From Rhodococcoides kroppenstedtii (GTDB lineage Bacteria > Actinomycetota > Actinomycetes > Mycobacteriales > Mycobacteriaceae): DNA of 64,000 bases. This document shows, one piece after another, positions 46,345-56,254 of the stretch (the stretch's first letter is position 1; each line of letters starts with the position of its first letter). A program made the translations under genes and the position numbers. Below the pieces are notes generated by a model. The model did no database searches and had not been told where the DNA came from. It saw nothing but the letters and a program-made list of their open reading frames with translations. The stretch covers positions 124,001 to 188,000 of the forward strand of contig NZ_FOJN01000002.1 in the NCBI RefSeq assembly GCF_900111805.1. Direction: 5' to 3'.

Positions 46345-47622
46345 ATGACACCCCCCTCCGTCGCCGTGCTGGCGGCCGACGCGCTCCCGGTCACCGACGT
46401 GGAGGTCGCGCGCTCCCGGCGGCGTCGACGCACCGGTGCGATGCTGGCGTTGGCGCTCGGCGGGTTCGGCATCGGGACGACGGAGTTCGTGTCGATGGGC
46501 CTGCTTCCCGAGATGGCCGGAAGCATGGCGGTGTCGGAACCGACGGCGGGCCACGTGATCTCCGCCTACGCGCTCGGCGTGGTCGTCGGAGCGCCGGTCA
46601 TCGCCGCGCTGGCCGCGCGGGTGCCGCGCCGGCTGCTGCTGCTCGCGCTGATGGTGGGCTTCACCGCGGGCAATCTGGGCACGGTGTTCGCGCCGAGCTT
46701 CCACGAACTGATGGCGTCCCGGTTCGTCGCGGGACTGCCCCACGGCGCCTATTTCGGTGTGGCCGCCCTGGTGGCCGCGCACCTGGCGGAGCCGGGCAAG
46801 CGCGCGCGGTCCGTCGCTCTGGTGATGATGGGGCTGTCGGTGGCCAACGTCGTGGGAGTGCCCGCGGCGACGTGGATGGGCCAGGCCGTCGGGTGGCGCA
46901 GTGCGTTCGCCGTCGTCGCCGTCATCGGCGCGCTCACCGTGGCCGCGCTCGCCGTGTGGCTGCCGCGGCTCGACGCGCTCCCGACCACCGACACCCGCAC
47001 CGAACTCGGCGCGTTTCGCCGCCCGCAGGTGCTCCTGACGCTGCTGGTGGGGATGGTCGGCTTCGGCGGCATGTTCGCCGTCTACACCTACATCGCGACG
47101 ACGTTGACCGACGTGACCGGTCTCAGCAAGGCCGCGGTGCCCCTGGGGCTCGCGATCTACGGGCTCGGCATGGTGGTGGGCAACTACGTCGGCGGGTGGT
47201 TGGCCGACCGCATGCTCGTGCGCGGGCTGTTCGTCGCCATGACGGCGGTGGCGGTCGTGCTCGCCGGCTTCGTCGTCGCGGCGCACCACCCGGTGTCGGC
47301 GCTGATCACGGTGTTCCTCATCGCCGCGGCCGGATCGTCGATCGTGCCGGGCCTGCAGACGCGGCTGATGGACGTGGCGGCCGACGCGCAGACGCTGGCG
47401 GCGTCGATGAACCACGCGGCCTTCAATTTCGCCAACGCCCTCGGTGCGGCGCTGGGCGGCGCAGTCATCTCCGCGGGGTTGGGCTACACCGCTCCCGCCG
47501 CGGTCGGCGCGGGTCTCGCGGTGGCAGGTCTGGTGGTGCTGAGCGTGTCGGTGGCGCTGGACAAGCGCGCCCGACCGAGCGAGATCGCATCGCCCGCCGG
47601 GGTGTCGATCGACGCCCGATAG
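46345..47622 (+). CDS. MFS exporter, DHA1 (AraJ/YdhP-like) type
   Basis: A 425-residue, 12-helix transporter starting at ATG 46345 (MTPPSVAVLAADALPVTDVE) with GAAGGAC ahead. The first helix carries the family signature LALGGFGIGTTEFVSMGLLP, typical of the AraJ/YdhP/Cmx sugar-efflux and chloramphenicol-efflux branch. Loop 2-3 has ALAARVPRRLLLLALMVGF, and ASRFVAGLPHGAYFGVAALV is the helix-5 motif. The second half has YGLGMVVGNYVGGWLADRML. It is divergent from the metY leader. The substrate is unknown; Cmx-like chloramphenicol export is one possibility for this branch. Confidence 0.9.
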   Translation: MTPPSVAVLAADALPVTDVEVARSRRRRRTGAMLALALGGFGIGTTEFVSMGLLPEMAGSMAVSEPTAGHVISAYALGVVVGAPVIAALAARVPRRLLLLALMVGFTAGNLGTVFAPSFHELMASRFVAGLPHGAYFGVAALVAAHLAEPGKRARSVALVMMGLSVANVVGVPAATWMGQAVGWRSAFAVVAVIGALTVAALAVWLPRLDALPTTDTRTELGAFRRPQVLLTLLVGMVGFGGMFAVYTYIATTLTDVTGLSKAAVPLGLAIYGLGMVVGNYVGGWLADRMLVRGLFVAMTAVAVVLAGFVVAAHHPVSALITVFLIAAAGSSIVPGLQTRLMDVAADAQTLAASMNHAAFNFANALGAALGGAVISAGLGYTAPAAVGAGLAVAGLVVLSVSVALDKRARPSEIASPAGVSIDAR

Positions 47623-47632
47623 CCTCGTCGCC

Positions 47633-48439
47633 GTGTCTCGCACCGTCACCACCGTCAACGTCAACGGCGTTCGCGCCGCCGTCCGTAAGGGCATGCTCGA
47701 CTGGCTCGCGACCTCGTCCGCGGACGTGGTGTGCCTGCAGGAGACCCGCGCGACGGATGCGGAACTCCGCGCCTGCCTCGACGGCATCGCCGACGCCTGG
47801 TCCATCGTGTCGGCCGAGCCGTCGGCCAAGGGCCGCAACGGCGTCGCGATTCTCTCCCGCGTTCCGTCCGTGTCCTCTCGGATCGGCTTCGACGAGGAGT
47901 TCGCGGAGTCGGGTCGGTATCTCGAGGCCCGGTTCGCGGCCACCGACGTCGATCCGGCGCTGACCGTCGCCAGCCTCTATCTCCCGTCGGGCGAGGTGAA
48001 CACCGAGCGGCAGGACGTGAAGGAGCGCTTCATGGCGTCGTTCGAGCACCATCTGGCCGACCTCGCGGCGTCGGGCGAGCAGGTGATCGTCGGCGGGGAC
48101 TGGAACATCGCCCACACCGAGCGGGACCTGAAGAACTGGAAGGGCAACCGCACCAAGTCGGGATTCCTGCCGTCGGAGCGGGCGTGGCTCGACGCCCTGG
48201 TCGGGGACGGGGGAGCGTGGGTCGACGTGGTGCGCGCACTGCACCCCGAGGTGGACGGTCCGTACAGCTGGTGGTCTTACCGCGGCAAGGCGTTCGACAA
48301 CGACGCCGGATGGCGCATCGACTACCAGATGTGCACGACGGCACTCGCCGAGCGAGCGGAGGAGGCGACGGTCGAACGCGCCGAGTCCTACGACGCGCGG
48401 TGGTCCGACCACGCCCCGGTGACCGTCGTCTACCGCTGA
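47633..48439 (+). CDS. xth: Exodeoxyribonuclease III (XthA-type AP endonuclease)
   Basis: A 268-residue enzyme of the EEP family that cleaves at abasic sites and has 3'-5' exonuclease activity on duplex DNA. The metal and catalytic motifs are complete: TVNVNGVRAAVRKGMLDWL (N-terminal Asn), VVCLQETRATDAEL (Glu), GGDWNIAHTERDLKNWKGN (Asp-Asn), FLPSERAWLDALV, YSWWSYRGKAFDNDAGWRID (W-R-D), SYDARWSDHAPVTVVY (C-terminal SDHAP). Start GTG 47633 lies 10 bp after the MFS stop. It acts in base-excision repair. Confidence 0.94.
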   Translation: MSRTVTTVNVNGVRAAVRKGMLDWLATSSADVVCLQETRATDAELRACLDGIADAWSIVSAEPSAKGRNGVAILSRVPSVSSRIGFDEEFAESGRYLEARFAATDVDPALTVASLYLPSGEVNTERQDVKERFMASFEHHLADLAASGEQVIVGGDWNIAHTERDLKNWKGNRTKSGFLPSERAWLDALVGDGGAWVDVVRALHPEVDGPYSWWSYRGKAFDNDAGWRIDYQMCTTALAERAEEATVERAESYDARWSDHAPVTVVYR

Positions 48440-48479
48440 CCGGCGTCTCGCCGACTCGGCCGTCTGATTGAATCTGTAG

Positions 48480-49520
<1,041 letters not shown>

Positions 49521-49523
49521 CCC

Positions 49524-50534
49524 ATGCCCGACGTTGCGGCGATCGTCGAACGACGACGAGCGGAGTGGCCCTGGTTCGATCATCTCGCCCGCGCCGGCGC
49601 GGTGTACCAGAAGCAGAAGGGCGACTACTACGCCGCGGGCATCACGTACTTCAGTGTGCTGTCGTTGTTCCCGTTGCTCATGGTGGCGTTCGCGGTGGTG
49701 GGCTTCGTCCTGAGCGCGCGGCCCGATCTGCTGGCGGAACTGCAGTCGCAAATCGCGGAGAACGTGCCGGGAAGCTTCGGTGGGACCATCAACGATCTCG
49801 TGGCGGCGGCCGTCGAGTCGCGGACGAGCGTGGGGGTGCTGGGTCTGCTGGGCGCGCTCTACGCGGGCCTGGGCTGGACCGCGAACCTGCGGGACGCGCT
49901 CACGGCCATGTGGGAAACCCAGCACCACAACGGATCGTTCCTGGGCACCAAGATTCGCGATCTGGGGGCCCTGCTGGGACTCGGACTCGCCCTGGTGGTC
50001 TCGCTGGGCCTGTCGGCGGTCGCGAGTGGCTCCGTCGTCCCGGCGTTGTTGACGGCGGTCGGTCTCGATCACGTTCCGGGCGTGGGGGTCGCCGTGCAGA
50101 TCGTGTCGATCCTGCTGGCCGTGGCGGCCACGTGGGCGCTGTTCGCGTGGGTGATCGCCCGGCTGCCGCGGGAGCCGGTCACGGTGCGCAGCGCCGCGCG
50201 GGCGGCGCTGATGGCGGCAGTGGTGTTCGAGGTGTTCAAGCAACTCGGCGCGGTGTACCTGGAGTCGGTGACGTCCGGACCGGCCGGGGTGACGTTCGGT
50301 CCGATCATCGGCATTCTGGTGTTCGCCTTCTTCACCTCGCGCTTCCTGCTGTTCTCGACGGCGTGGGCCGCCACCAGTCGGGACAATCGGATCTCGGCAC
50401 CCACGCCGGTGCCGGAGGGGGCCGTCATCGCGCCCACCGTCGTCGTCCGTGAGGGTGTCTCGCCGGTCGGCGTCGCGGCCGTGGTCGGCGCCGCCGTCGT
50501 GGCCGTGCTCGGCCTGGGACGGCGGCGACGCTGA
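49524..50534 (+). CDS. YihY/BrkB (YhjD-like) inner membrane protein
   Basis: 336 residues starting MPDVAAIVERRRAEWPWFDH, with six membrane segments. The family signature is QKQKGDYYAAGITYFSVLSL then FPLLMVAFAVVGFVLSARPD, followed by SVGVLGLLGALYAGLGWTAN, LRDALTAMWE and LGTKIRDLGALLGLGLALVV. The C-terminal tail (EGAVIAPTVVVREGVSPVGV) ends in a further helix and Arg-rich residues. It was originally annotated as a ribonuclease BN/BrkB protein but is now thought to be a membrane transporter or lipid-related protein. ATG 49524 lies 3 bp after trpS. Confidence 0.92.
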   Translation: MPDVAAIVERRRAEWPWFDHLARAGAVYQKQKGDYYAAGITYFSVLSLFPLLMVAFAVVGFVLSARPDLLAELQSQIAENVPGSFGGTINDLVAAAVESRTSVGVLGLLGALYAGLGWTANLRDALTAMWETQHHNGSFLGTKIRDLGALLGLGLALVVSLGLSAVASGSVVPALLTAVGLDHVPGVGVAVQIVSILLAVAATWALFAWVIARLPREPVTVRSAARAALMAAVVFEVFKQLGAVYLESVTSGPAGVTFGPIIGILVFAFFTSRFLLFSTAWAATSRDNRISAPTPVPEGAVIAPTVVVREGVSPVGVAAVVGAAVVAVLGLGRRRR

Positions 50535-50538
50535 TCGT

Positions 50539-51915
50539 TCAGCGCCGGGAGAGCCTGCGCGCCAGCAGGATCAGGCCGAGGACGACGATGCCCCCGACGA
50601 CTCCCACTCCGATGCGGACCGCGCCGTCGGCGGAGTCGTCGACGCCCGGATAGGCGCCTCCGGACGGTGCGGCGAGGGCGCTGTCGGCATTGCCGACGTC
50701 GGCCGAATCCGGTTCCGCCATCCGGGTGAACGACGGTTCGTCGGTCTCGTTCCGTGTAACTCCTGTGGCCCCGTCCAGGGTGCCGATCGTCGCATCCGGT
50801 TGGGCGAAGCCGAAGTCGAGCAATCGGGCGGCTTGCTCCCACGGACGGATCGGCAGGACATCGGCCGCCATGAGGGACACCACGAGGCGCCGCCCGTCCC
50901 GTTCCGCGGCGCCGACGAACGTCTGGCGGGCGTCGTCGGTGTAGCCGTTCTTCCCGCCGAGCGTGCCCGGGTAGCGGAACAGCAGAGCGTTGTCGCTGGC
51001 CAGGGTGAAACCGGGACGGTCCTCGTTCAGCGGCAGGACGGGATTCACCGGGACACCCGGCTGATCGGGACGCGACGGATTGTCCGGCTTCGAGGGGTCC
51101 TTCGGGTACCCGGGGAACGGAACCTCCTCCGCAGCAGCAAGTTCCGCGAAGCGTGGATCCTCCATGGCGGCGCGGAAAATGACGGCGAGATCGTACGCGG
51201 AGCTCGCCATCCCTGGCCCGTCCAGTCCCGACGGGGTCGCGGTCCTGGTGTCCAGAGCGCCCAGTTCACGAGCGCGAGCGTTCATGGCCTCGACGGCGCG
51301 CTCGGTGCCGCCGAGCTGTCCGGCGATCGCGTGAGCAGCATCGTTGCCGGACGCCATCACCAGCCCCTGGAGCAACTGCCGCACGGTGTACACGCCGCCC
51401 ATGCCCAGCCCGACGGCGCTGCCCTCGGTGGCGGCGTCCTCGGCGGTCGCCGTCACGCGCGTGTCGAGGTCCAGGGAATCGAGCGCGACGAGCGCGAGGA
51501 GCACCTTGATGGTGCTCGCCGGCCGGTAGCGGCCGTGCGGGTCCTTGGCGGCGATGACCGCCCCGGTGTCGAGGTCCGAGACCGTCCAGGCGGTCGCCGA
51601 GATGTCGGCGGGGACGGGCGGGGCGCCGTCGGCCACGATCACGCCGCAGGCGCCGAGCTCGTCGCCGCCGACGGGTGCGTCGGGCACGGGAACCGGTACG
51701 GGTGCGGTCGATCCGGCAACCGGCACCTCCGACGCATCGATGGCCGGGGGCGGCGTCTCGCGGTGCGGGCACGAGTCGGTGCTGGGGGTCGCGAACAGTG
51801 TGGTGGTCGGCGGGGCCACCGGTTGAGCTGCTGCCGGCTGGGCTGCCGCCGGTGTGCCGAGCGCCAGGAGTGCGCCGACCGCGAGTGCCGCGGTCAGCCG
51901 TCGATACGTGGTCAT
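50539..51915 (-). CDS. D-alanyl-D-alanine carboxypeptidase (PBP5/DacB type)
   Basis: A 458-residue secreted or membrane-anchored peptidoglycan carboxypeptidase. A signal peptide (LTAALAVGALLALGTPAAAQ) is followed by a Pro/Ala stretch with four Cys-region residues. The penicillin-binding domain has the serine motif RPASTIKVLLALVALDSLDL (SxxK, about 155), the SxN motif VMASGNDAAHAIAGQLGG (about 204) and KNG in GKNGYTDDARQTFVGAAERD (about 325) in place of KTG. The C-terminal helix VRIGVGVVGGIVVLGLILL with an Arg tail anchors it. It trims stem pentapeptides outside the membrane. The stop is 5 bp from the convergent yihY-like gene. Confidence 0.92.
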   Translation of the reverse strand: MTTYRRLTAALAVGALLALGTPAAAQPAAAQPVAPPTTTLFATPSTDSCPHRETPPPAIDASEVPVAGSTAPVPVPVPDAPVGGDELGACGVIVADGAPPVPADISATAWTVSDLDTGAVIAAKDPHGRYRPASTIKVLLALVALDSLDLDTRVTATAEDAATEGSAVGLGMGGVYTVRQLLQGLVMASGNDAAHAIAGQLGGTERAVEAMNARARELGALDTRTATPSGLDGPGMASSAYDLAVIFRAAMEDPRFAELAAAEEVPFPGYPKDPSKPDNPSRPDQPGVPVNPVLPLNEDRPGFTLASDNALLFRYPGTLGGKNGYTDDARQTFVGAAERDGRRLVVSLMAADVLPIRPWEQAARLLDFGFAQPDATIGTLDGATGVTRNETDEPSFTRMAEPDSADVGNADSALAAPSGGAYPGVDDSADGAVRIGVGVVGGIVVLGLILLARRLSRR

Positions 51916-52016
51916 CGCCGTCGAGCGTAGGTGCCGGTCCGGAGGGTCCTGGGGAGGTGGTGCGGTCAGGTTTCGTGCGTACGTGTCATGGACCGTGTCG
52001 GTGGGTGGCGGTACAC

Positions 52017-52032
52017 TCGAACATACGAGCGA
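52017..52032. promoter_or_regulatory. Candidate SOS box upstream of the DUF222 gene
   Basis: TCGAACATACGAGCGA matches TCGAAC-N4-GTTCGA at 10 of 12 fixed positions: the left half is perfect and the right half has two changes. It ends 16 bp before ATG 52049. 13E12/DUF222 genes are members of the M. tuberculosis LexA regulon, which raises the prior. It is weaker than the other two boxes in this window. Confidence 0.45.
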
Positions 52033-52048
52033 CTGGGGGGTCGACGGT

Positions 52049-53806
52049 ATGGCGGGTGTGCAGGTGGGGGCAGGTGCCGTTCCGTGGGCGGCGCTCGATC
52101 ACGCTGCCCTGGGTCTGCCCGCTACCACCGACCTTCCTGCGTCGCAGGCGCTGGACGCGCTGGTCCACGCCGCCGCCGGCGTCGCGTACCTGAAGTGGTT
52201 CGAGTACCAGCTCGCCGCCGCCATGCACGCCGAACTCGTGGAACCGTTCGAAGACGAGGACCGCCGCGAGCTCGACGCGCACACCCGCTGCGCCGCCACC
52301 ATCGCCACCACCATGTCGATCACGCAGGGGGCTGCCCGCACCCTGCTCACCGACGCCGTCGCCCTGCGGGATCGACTCCCTCGGGTGGCGGAATGTTTGC
52401 GGGACGGGGTGGTCACCCCGCATCACATCCGCACCATCGTCTCCCGCACCGAACTCATCGAAGGGCAGTGCTACGCCGCGTTGGTGGACGCCGACATCGC
52501 CCGCGCCCTCCGCAGACCCGGGTCGTGGTCGCCGGCGCGGATGGAGGCCATGGTCGACACGATGGTCGACCGCCGTGATCCCGATGCCGTCCGCGCCCGG
52601 CGGGAGAAGGCGAAGCGGAATCGGGAGTTCACCCTCGAGATCGGCCGTGACGGCTTGGCGTCGGCGACGGACACCCGGCCGGCGGAGGACATCGTCGCGC
52701 TCCACGCGTCCGTGACGAGGTTGGCTGCGCAGGTGTGCCCGAAGGACACCCGCTCCAAGGCCGCGCGGGCGTCCGATGCGCATTACGCGTTGGTCACCCG
52801 AACCGAGTTCGGGTGCGACTGCGACCGCCCCATCACCGACTGCCGTTACAAGAGCGTCGATGTGGAGAAGTTCGCGGCGAATTCTCCGCGGATCGTGATC
52901 CATCTGGTCACCGACACCACCACCCTAGACGGCTCCGTCCCGGCGCCGAAGGCCGAGCGGGTGTGCCGGTCGACCCAGCACCTGCCGCGACCGGATGAGA
53001 GCACCTCGGCCGTGACGGTGGCACCGGAACCGTCCGACTCGGAACCGATTGCACCGCAGTCGGTGTCGTCGAATTGGCAGAACGTCACCGCGGACGACGA
53101 GGCAGACGTCACTTCCGATGCCTCCGCCGGGTGCGAGGAACCCATGGGCTTGGACTTCGTCGACGGCGTCGGATTCCTCCCCGGGATCGGGGTCATCTCC
53201 GGCGCCCACGTCCGCGACCTCGCCGCCGACCCCCGCACGATCATCCGCCCACTCGGTGACGGCACCGACACCCCACTGCCGGCGACGCAACCGTCGAGCC
53301 CGTACCGGCCTTCCGCCGCCCTCGACGCGTACATCCGTGCCCGGGATTTGTTCTGCACCTGGCCCGGCTGCAACCGACCCGCGTGGGACGGCGACCTCGA
53401 CCACATCACCGAATACGACCACACCCATCCCGAGCGGGGCGGGCGTACCAGCGCGACCGGACTCGGAGCCAAGTGCCGTTTCCACCACCTGCTCAAGACG
53501 TTCGGGGACTTCGTCGACGATCAGTACCCCGACCCGGCCGACCCGAGCCGATTGATCCGGACCATCACCATCCCCGACGGGCGCACCGTCCTCGGACCGG
53601 CGTTCACCGGACACGACGTCCACCCCGGACTCGACGCCATCGCCTTCGGCGACCCACCCGAGACCCGACCATCAAAACCGGGCCTCACCGAACGCACCCG
53701 ACCCGCCCCACGCACCGAGCAGAAACACGCCCGCCGACGACAGGAACGGAATCGCAACCGACTCCGCAGGGTCATCCCACCGGACGACACCCCACCCCCG
53801 TTCTGA
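52049..53806 (+). CDS. DUF222 / HNH endonuclease (13E12 family)
   Basis: A 585-residue protein. The N-terminal DUF222 domain (about 30-300) has ALDALVHAAAGVAYLKWFEY, ATIATTMSITQGAARTLLTD, GVVTPHHIRTIVSRTELIEG and MEAMVDTMVDRRDPDAVRAR. A variable acidic linker follows. The C-terminal HNH nuclease has YIRARDLFCTWPGCNRPAWD, then DLDHITEYDHTHPERGG and KCRFHHLLKT, with the His-Asn/Asp-His and zinc cysteines in place. ATG 52049 (MAGVQVGAGAVPWAALDHAA) lies 8 bp after a G-rich ribosome binding site. These genes are multicopy in Rhodococcus and mycobacteria and behave like selfish or repair-linked elements; their biological role is unsettled. Confidence 0.92.
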   Translation: MAGVQVGAGAVPWAALDHAALGLPATTDLPASQALDALVHAAAGVAYLKWFEYQLAAAMHAELVEPFEDEDRRELDAHTRCAATIATTMSITQGAARTLLTDAVALRDRLPRVAECLRDGVVTPHHIRTIVSRTELIEGQCYAALVDADIARALRRPGSWSPARMEAMVDTMVDRRDPDAVRARREKAKRNREFTLEIGRDGLASATDTRPAEDIVALHASVTRLAAQVCPKDTRSKAARASDAHYALVTRTEFGCDCDRPITDCRYKSVDVEKFAANSPRIVIHLVTDTTTLDGSVPAPKAERVCRSTQHLPRPDESTSAVTVAPEPSDSEPIAPQSVSSNWQNVTADDEADVTSDASAGCEEPMGLDFVDGVGFLPGIGVISGAHVRDLAADPRTIIRPLGDGTDTPLPATQPSSPYRPSAALDAYIRARDLFCTWPGCNRPAWDGDLDHITEYDHTHPERGGRTSATGLGAKCRFHHLLKTFGDFVDDQYPDPADPSRLIRTITIPDGRTVLGPAFTGHDVHPGLDAIAFGDPPETRPSKPGLTERTRPAPRTEQKHARRRQERNRNRLRRVIPPDDTPPPF

Positions 53807-53825
53807 GGGGCCCGCGTATGCCGAC

Positions 53826-53853
53826 AGCCGCACCTCGCGATCGAGGTGCGGCT
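53826..53853. terminator. Bidirectional hairpin terminator
   Basis: AGCCGCACCTCG (53826-53837) and CGAGGTGCGGCT (53842-53853) form a perfect 12-bp stem with a CGAT loop, midway between the stops of the convergent DUF222 gene (53806) and mmsA (53871). Placement and stability indicate a terminator shared by both transcripts; it lacks a T-run, as usual in this group. Confidence 0.85.
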
Positions 53854-53870
53854 GCCGGTGGTGCTGTGGC

Positions 53871-55367
53871 TCAGTCGTTCTGGGGGAAGCCGAGGTTGAT
53901 GCCGCCGTGGCTGGGGTCGAGCCAGCGGGCGGTGACGGCCTTGCCGCGGGTGAAGAAGTGGACGCCCTCGGTGCCGTGGGCGTGGGTGTCGCCGAAGAGG
54001 CTGTTCTTCCAGCCGCCGAAGCTGTAGTACGCCATGGGAACCGGGATCGGGACGTTGATGCCCACCATGCCGACTTCCACTTCGTTCTGGAACCGTCGGG
54101 CGGCGCCGCCGTCGTTGGTGAAGATGGCGGTGCCGTTGCCGTAGGGGTTGTCGTTGATCAGCTGCAGTGCGTCGTCGTAGGTCTCGACGCGCACCACCGA
54201 CAGGACGGGTCCGAAGATCTCGTCGGTGTAGACGCTCATCTCGGGGGTGACGTGGTCGAGCAGCGTCGGGCCGAGCCAGAACCCGTTGGGGTCGCCGTCG
54301 GCCTGGACGCCGCGGCCGTCGACGACGACGGTGGCGCCGTCCTTCTCGCCGGCGTCGACGTAGGAGGCGACCTTGTCGCGGTGTGCCTTGGTCACCAGGG
54401 GGCCCATGTCGGAGCCACGGGTGCCGTCGCCGGTGCGCAGGGGGGTGGTGCGCTCGACGATCTTCGCGACGAGGTCGTCGGCGACGTCACCGACGGCAAC
54501 GAGGGCGGAGATGGCCATGCAGCGCTCCCCGGCGGAGCCGAAGCCGGCGTTGACCATGGCGTCGGCGGCGAGGTCGAGGTCGGCGTCGGGCAGGACGATG
54601 GCGTGGTTCTTCGCGCCGCCGAGGGCCTGCACGCGCTTACCGTTCGCGGTGCCGGTGGAGTAGACGTACTCGGCGATGGGGGTGGAGCCGACGAAGCTGA
54701 TCGACTTGATCGCCCGGCTCTCGAGCATTTCGTCGACGGCGAGCTTGTCGCCCTGGAGGACGTTGAAGACGCCGTCGGGCAGGCCCGCTTCCTTCCACAG
54801 TTCGGCGAGCCAGATGCTGGCGGTGGGGTCCTTCTCGCTGGGCTTGAGGACGACGGTGTTGCCGCAGGCGATGGCGACGGGGAAGAACCACATCGGCACC
54901 ATGGCGGGGAAGTTGAAAGGGGATATGATCCCGACGGGGCCGAGGGGTTGGCGGATGGAGAAGACGTCGACCTTGGTGGAGGCGTTCTCGGTGAAGCCAC
55001 CCTTGAGCAGGTGGGGGATGCCGCAGGCGAATTCGACGACTTCCTGGCCGCGGGAAATCTCGCCGAGGGCGTCGGAGAGGACCTTGCCGTGCTCACTGGT
55101 GATGATGGCGGCGAGTTCGTCCTTGCGGGCGTTGAGCAGCTCGCGGAAGGCGAACAGAATCTGGGTGCGCTTGGCCAGTGAGGTGTCGCGCCAGGCGGGG
55201 AACGCCGAGGCGGCGGCGGCGATGACGGCGCGGGCGTCGTCGAGGTCGGCCAGGGCGACCCGGCCGGTGACCTCACCGGTGGCGGGGTTGGTGACCTCGG
55301 CCGTGCGGTCGGACGTGCCGGCGAACGGCTTGCCGTCCACCCAGTGCCCGATGGTGTTCGTGGTCAT
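53871..55367 (-). CDS. mmsA: MmsA/IolA, (methyl)malonate-semialdehyde dehydrogenase
   Basis: A 498-residue CoA-acylating aldehyde dehydrogenase that converts malonic semialdehyde to acetyl-CoA, the last step of inositol breakdown. ATG 55367 (MTTNTIGHWVDGKPFAGTSD) follows GTAGGAAT. Motifs: the family signature FNFPAMVPMWFFPVAIACGN (about 155), SFVGSTPIAEYVYSTGTANG (dinucleotide loop), QALGGAKNHAIVLPDADLDL, the catalytic Cys in GSAGERCMAISALVAVGDVA (about 285), and the C-terminal YYSFGGWKNSLFGDTHAHGT. The lack of the usual general-base Glu is normal for this CoA-dependent subgroup. It is the last gene of the inositol operon, 8 bp after the isomerase-like gene. Confidence 0.94.
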   Translation of the reverse strand: MTTNTIGHWVDGKPFAGTSDRTAEVTNPATGEVTGRVALADLDDARAVIAAAASAFPAWRDTSLAKRTQILFAFRELLNARKDELAAIITSEHGKVLSDALGEISRGQEVVEFACGIPHLLKGGFTENASTKVDVFSIRQPLGPVGIISPFNFPAMVPMWFFPVAIACGNTVVLKPSEKDPTASIWLAELWKEAGLPDGVFNVLQGDKLAVDEMLESRAIKSISFVGSTPIAEYVYSTGTANGKRVQALGGAKNHAIVLPDADLDLAADAMVNAGFGSAGERCMAISALVAVGDVADDLVAKIVERTTPLRTGDGTRGSDMGPLVTKAHRDKVASYVDAGEKDGATVVVDGRGVQADGDPNGFWLGPTLLDHVTPEMSVYTDEIFGPVLSVVRVETYDDALQLINDNPYGNGTAIFTNDGGAARRFQNEVEVGMVGINVPIPVPMAYYSFGGWKNSLFGDTHAHGTEGVHFFTRGKAVTARWLDPSHGGINLGFPQND

Positions 55368-55375
55368 GACAATTC

Positions 55376-56254
55376 CTACTTTCCGTACTTCGCGACGTGG
55401 TCGGTCATCGTCTGCAGCTGATAGCGGGAGACCTCCCGCGCGTTCTCGTTCTCGGCGAAGACGCTCGACACCATGACGGTGTCGCGGTCGTAGAACCCGA
55501 TGCGGTCGAGACCACCGAAGAACTGGTCCCAGTCGACGTCGCCGTCGCCGATCTTCAGATGTTGGTGCACCCGAACGGGATTGCCGGGCGGGTTGGTGAT
55601 GTAGCGCAGGCCGTGGGAGCGGTGGTGGTCCATCGTGTCGGCGACGTGCACCAGGCGGATCATGTCGCCGGCCTCGTCGAGAATCCGATCCAGGTCGCCG
55701 CCCATGTGGAACTGGTGGCAGGCGACCACCACCATGCCCAGGTTCGGCGAGTTGACCCCGCGGATCACCCGCATCGCCGCGAGCCCTTCCTCGACGAAGT
55801 CGTCGGGGTGCGGATCGATCAGGATGTCGAGTCCCTCCCGTTCGATGATCGGCAGCAACTCCTCCATCGACCGGTAGAACGCCCGCTCGGATTCCTCGGC
55901 CTTCTCGGGCCGGCCGCTGAACTCGGTGTTCATCCGCTGCACCCCGAGGTCGACGGTGATCTGGATGGCGCGCTTCCAGTACCGCACCGCCGCTTCCCGC
56001 GCGTCCTCGTCGGGTCCGGACCATCGCAGCACCGGCAGGACCGAGGCGATGCCGACCCCGGCGTCGTCGCAGGCCCGTCGGAAACGCCTGACCAGATCGT
56101 CGTTCGCCTTGGGGTGGTTGAAGAACGGGATCATGTCGACGTGCGGGGTGAGCTGCAGCCACTCGTACCCCAGCTCGGCGACGACGCCCGGCAGCTCCAG
56201 CAGCGAGTGCTCGTGATGGAACGGGGTGGGATCGAGAGCGACCTTCATGGTCAC
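55376..56254 (-). CDS. TIM-barrel sugar isomerase/epimerase of the inositol operon (IolH/IolI-like)
   Basis: A 292-residue AP-endonuclease-2 type barrel. Metal-ligand positions are visible in LDILIDPHPDDFVEEGLAAM (about 145-165), VVVACHQFHMGGDLDRILDE, MIRLVHVADTMDHHRSHGLR, and VDWDQFFGGLDRIGFYDRD; the N-terminus is MKVALDPTPFHHEHSLLELP. GTG 56254 overlaps the upstream dehydrogenase stop (GTGA), while ATG 56248 is an alternative only two codons later. In inositol clusters these proteins are inosose isomerases (IolI) or the IolH type; the alternative epimerisation role for D-chiro or scyllo isomers cannot be separated from sequence alone. Confidence 0.8.
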   Translation of the reverse strand: MTMKVALDPTPFHHEHSLLELPGVVAELGYEWLQLTPHVDMIPFFNHPKANDDLVRRFRRACDDAGVGIASVLPVLRWSGPDEDAREAAVRYWKRAIQITVDLGVQRMNTEFSGRPEKAEESERAFYRSMEELLPIIEREGLDILIDPHPDDFVEEGLAAMRVIRGVNSPNLGMVVVACHQFHMGGDLDRILDEAGDMIRLVHVADTMDHHRSHGLRYITNPPGNPVRVHQHLKIGDGDVDWDQFFGGLDRIGFYDRDTVMVSSVFAENENAREVSRYQLQTMTDHVAKYGK

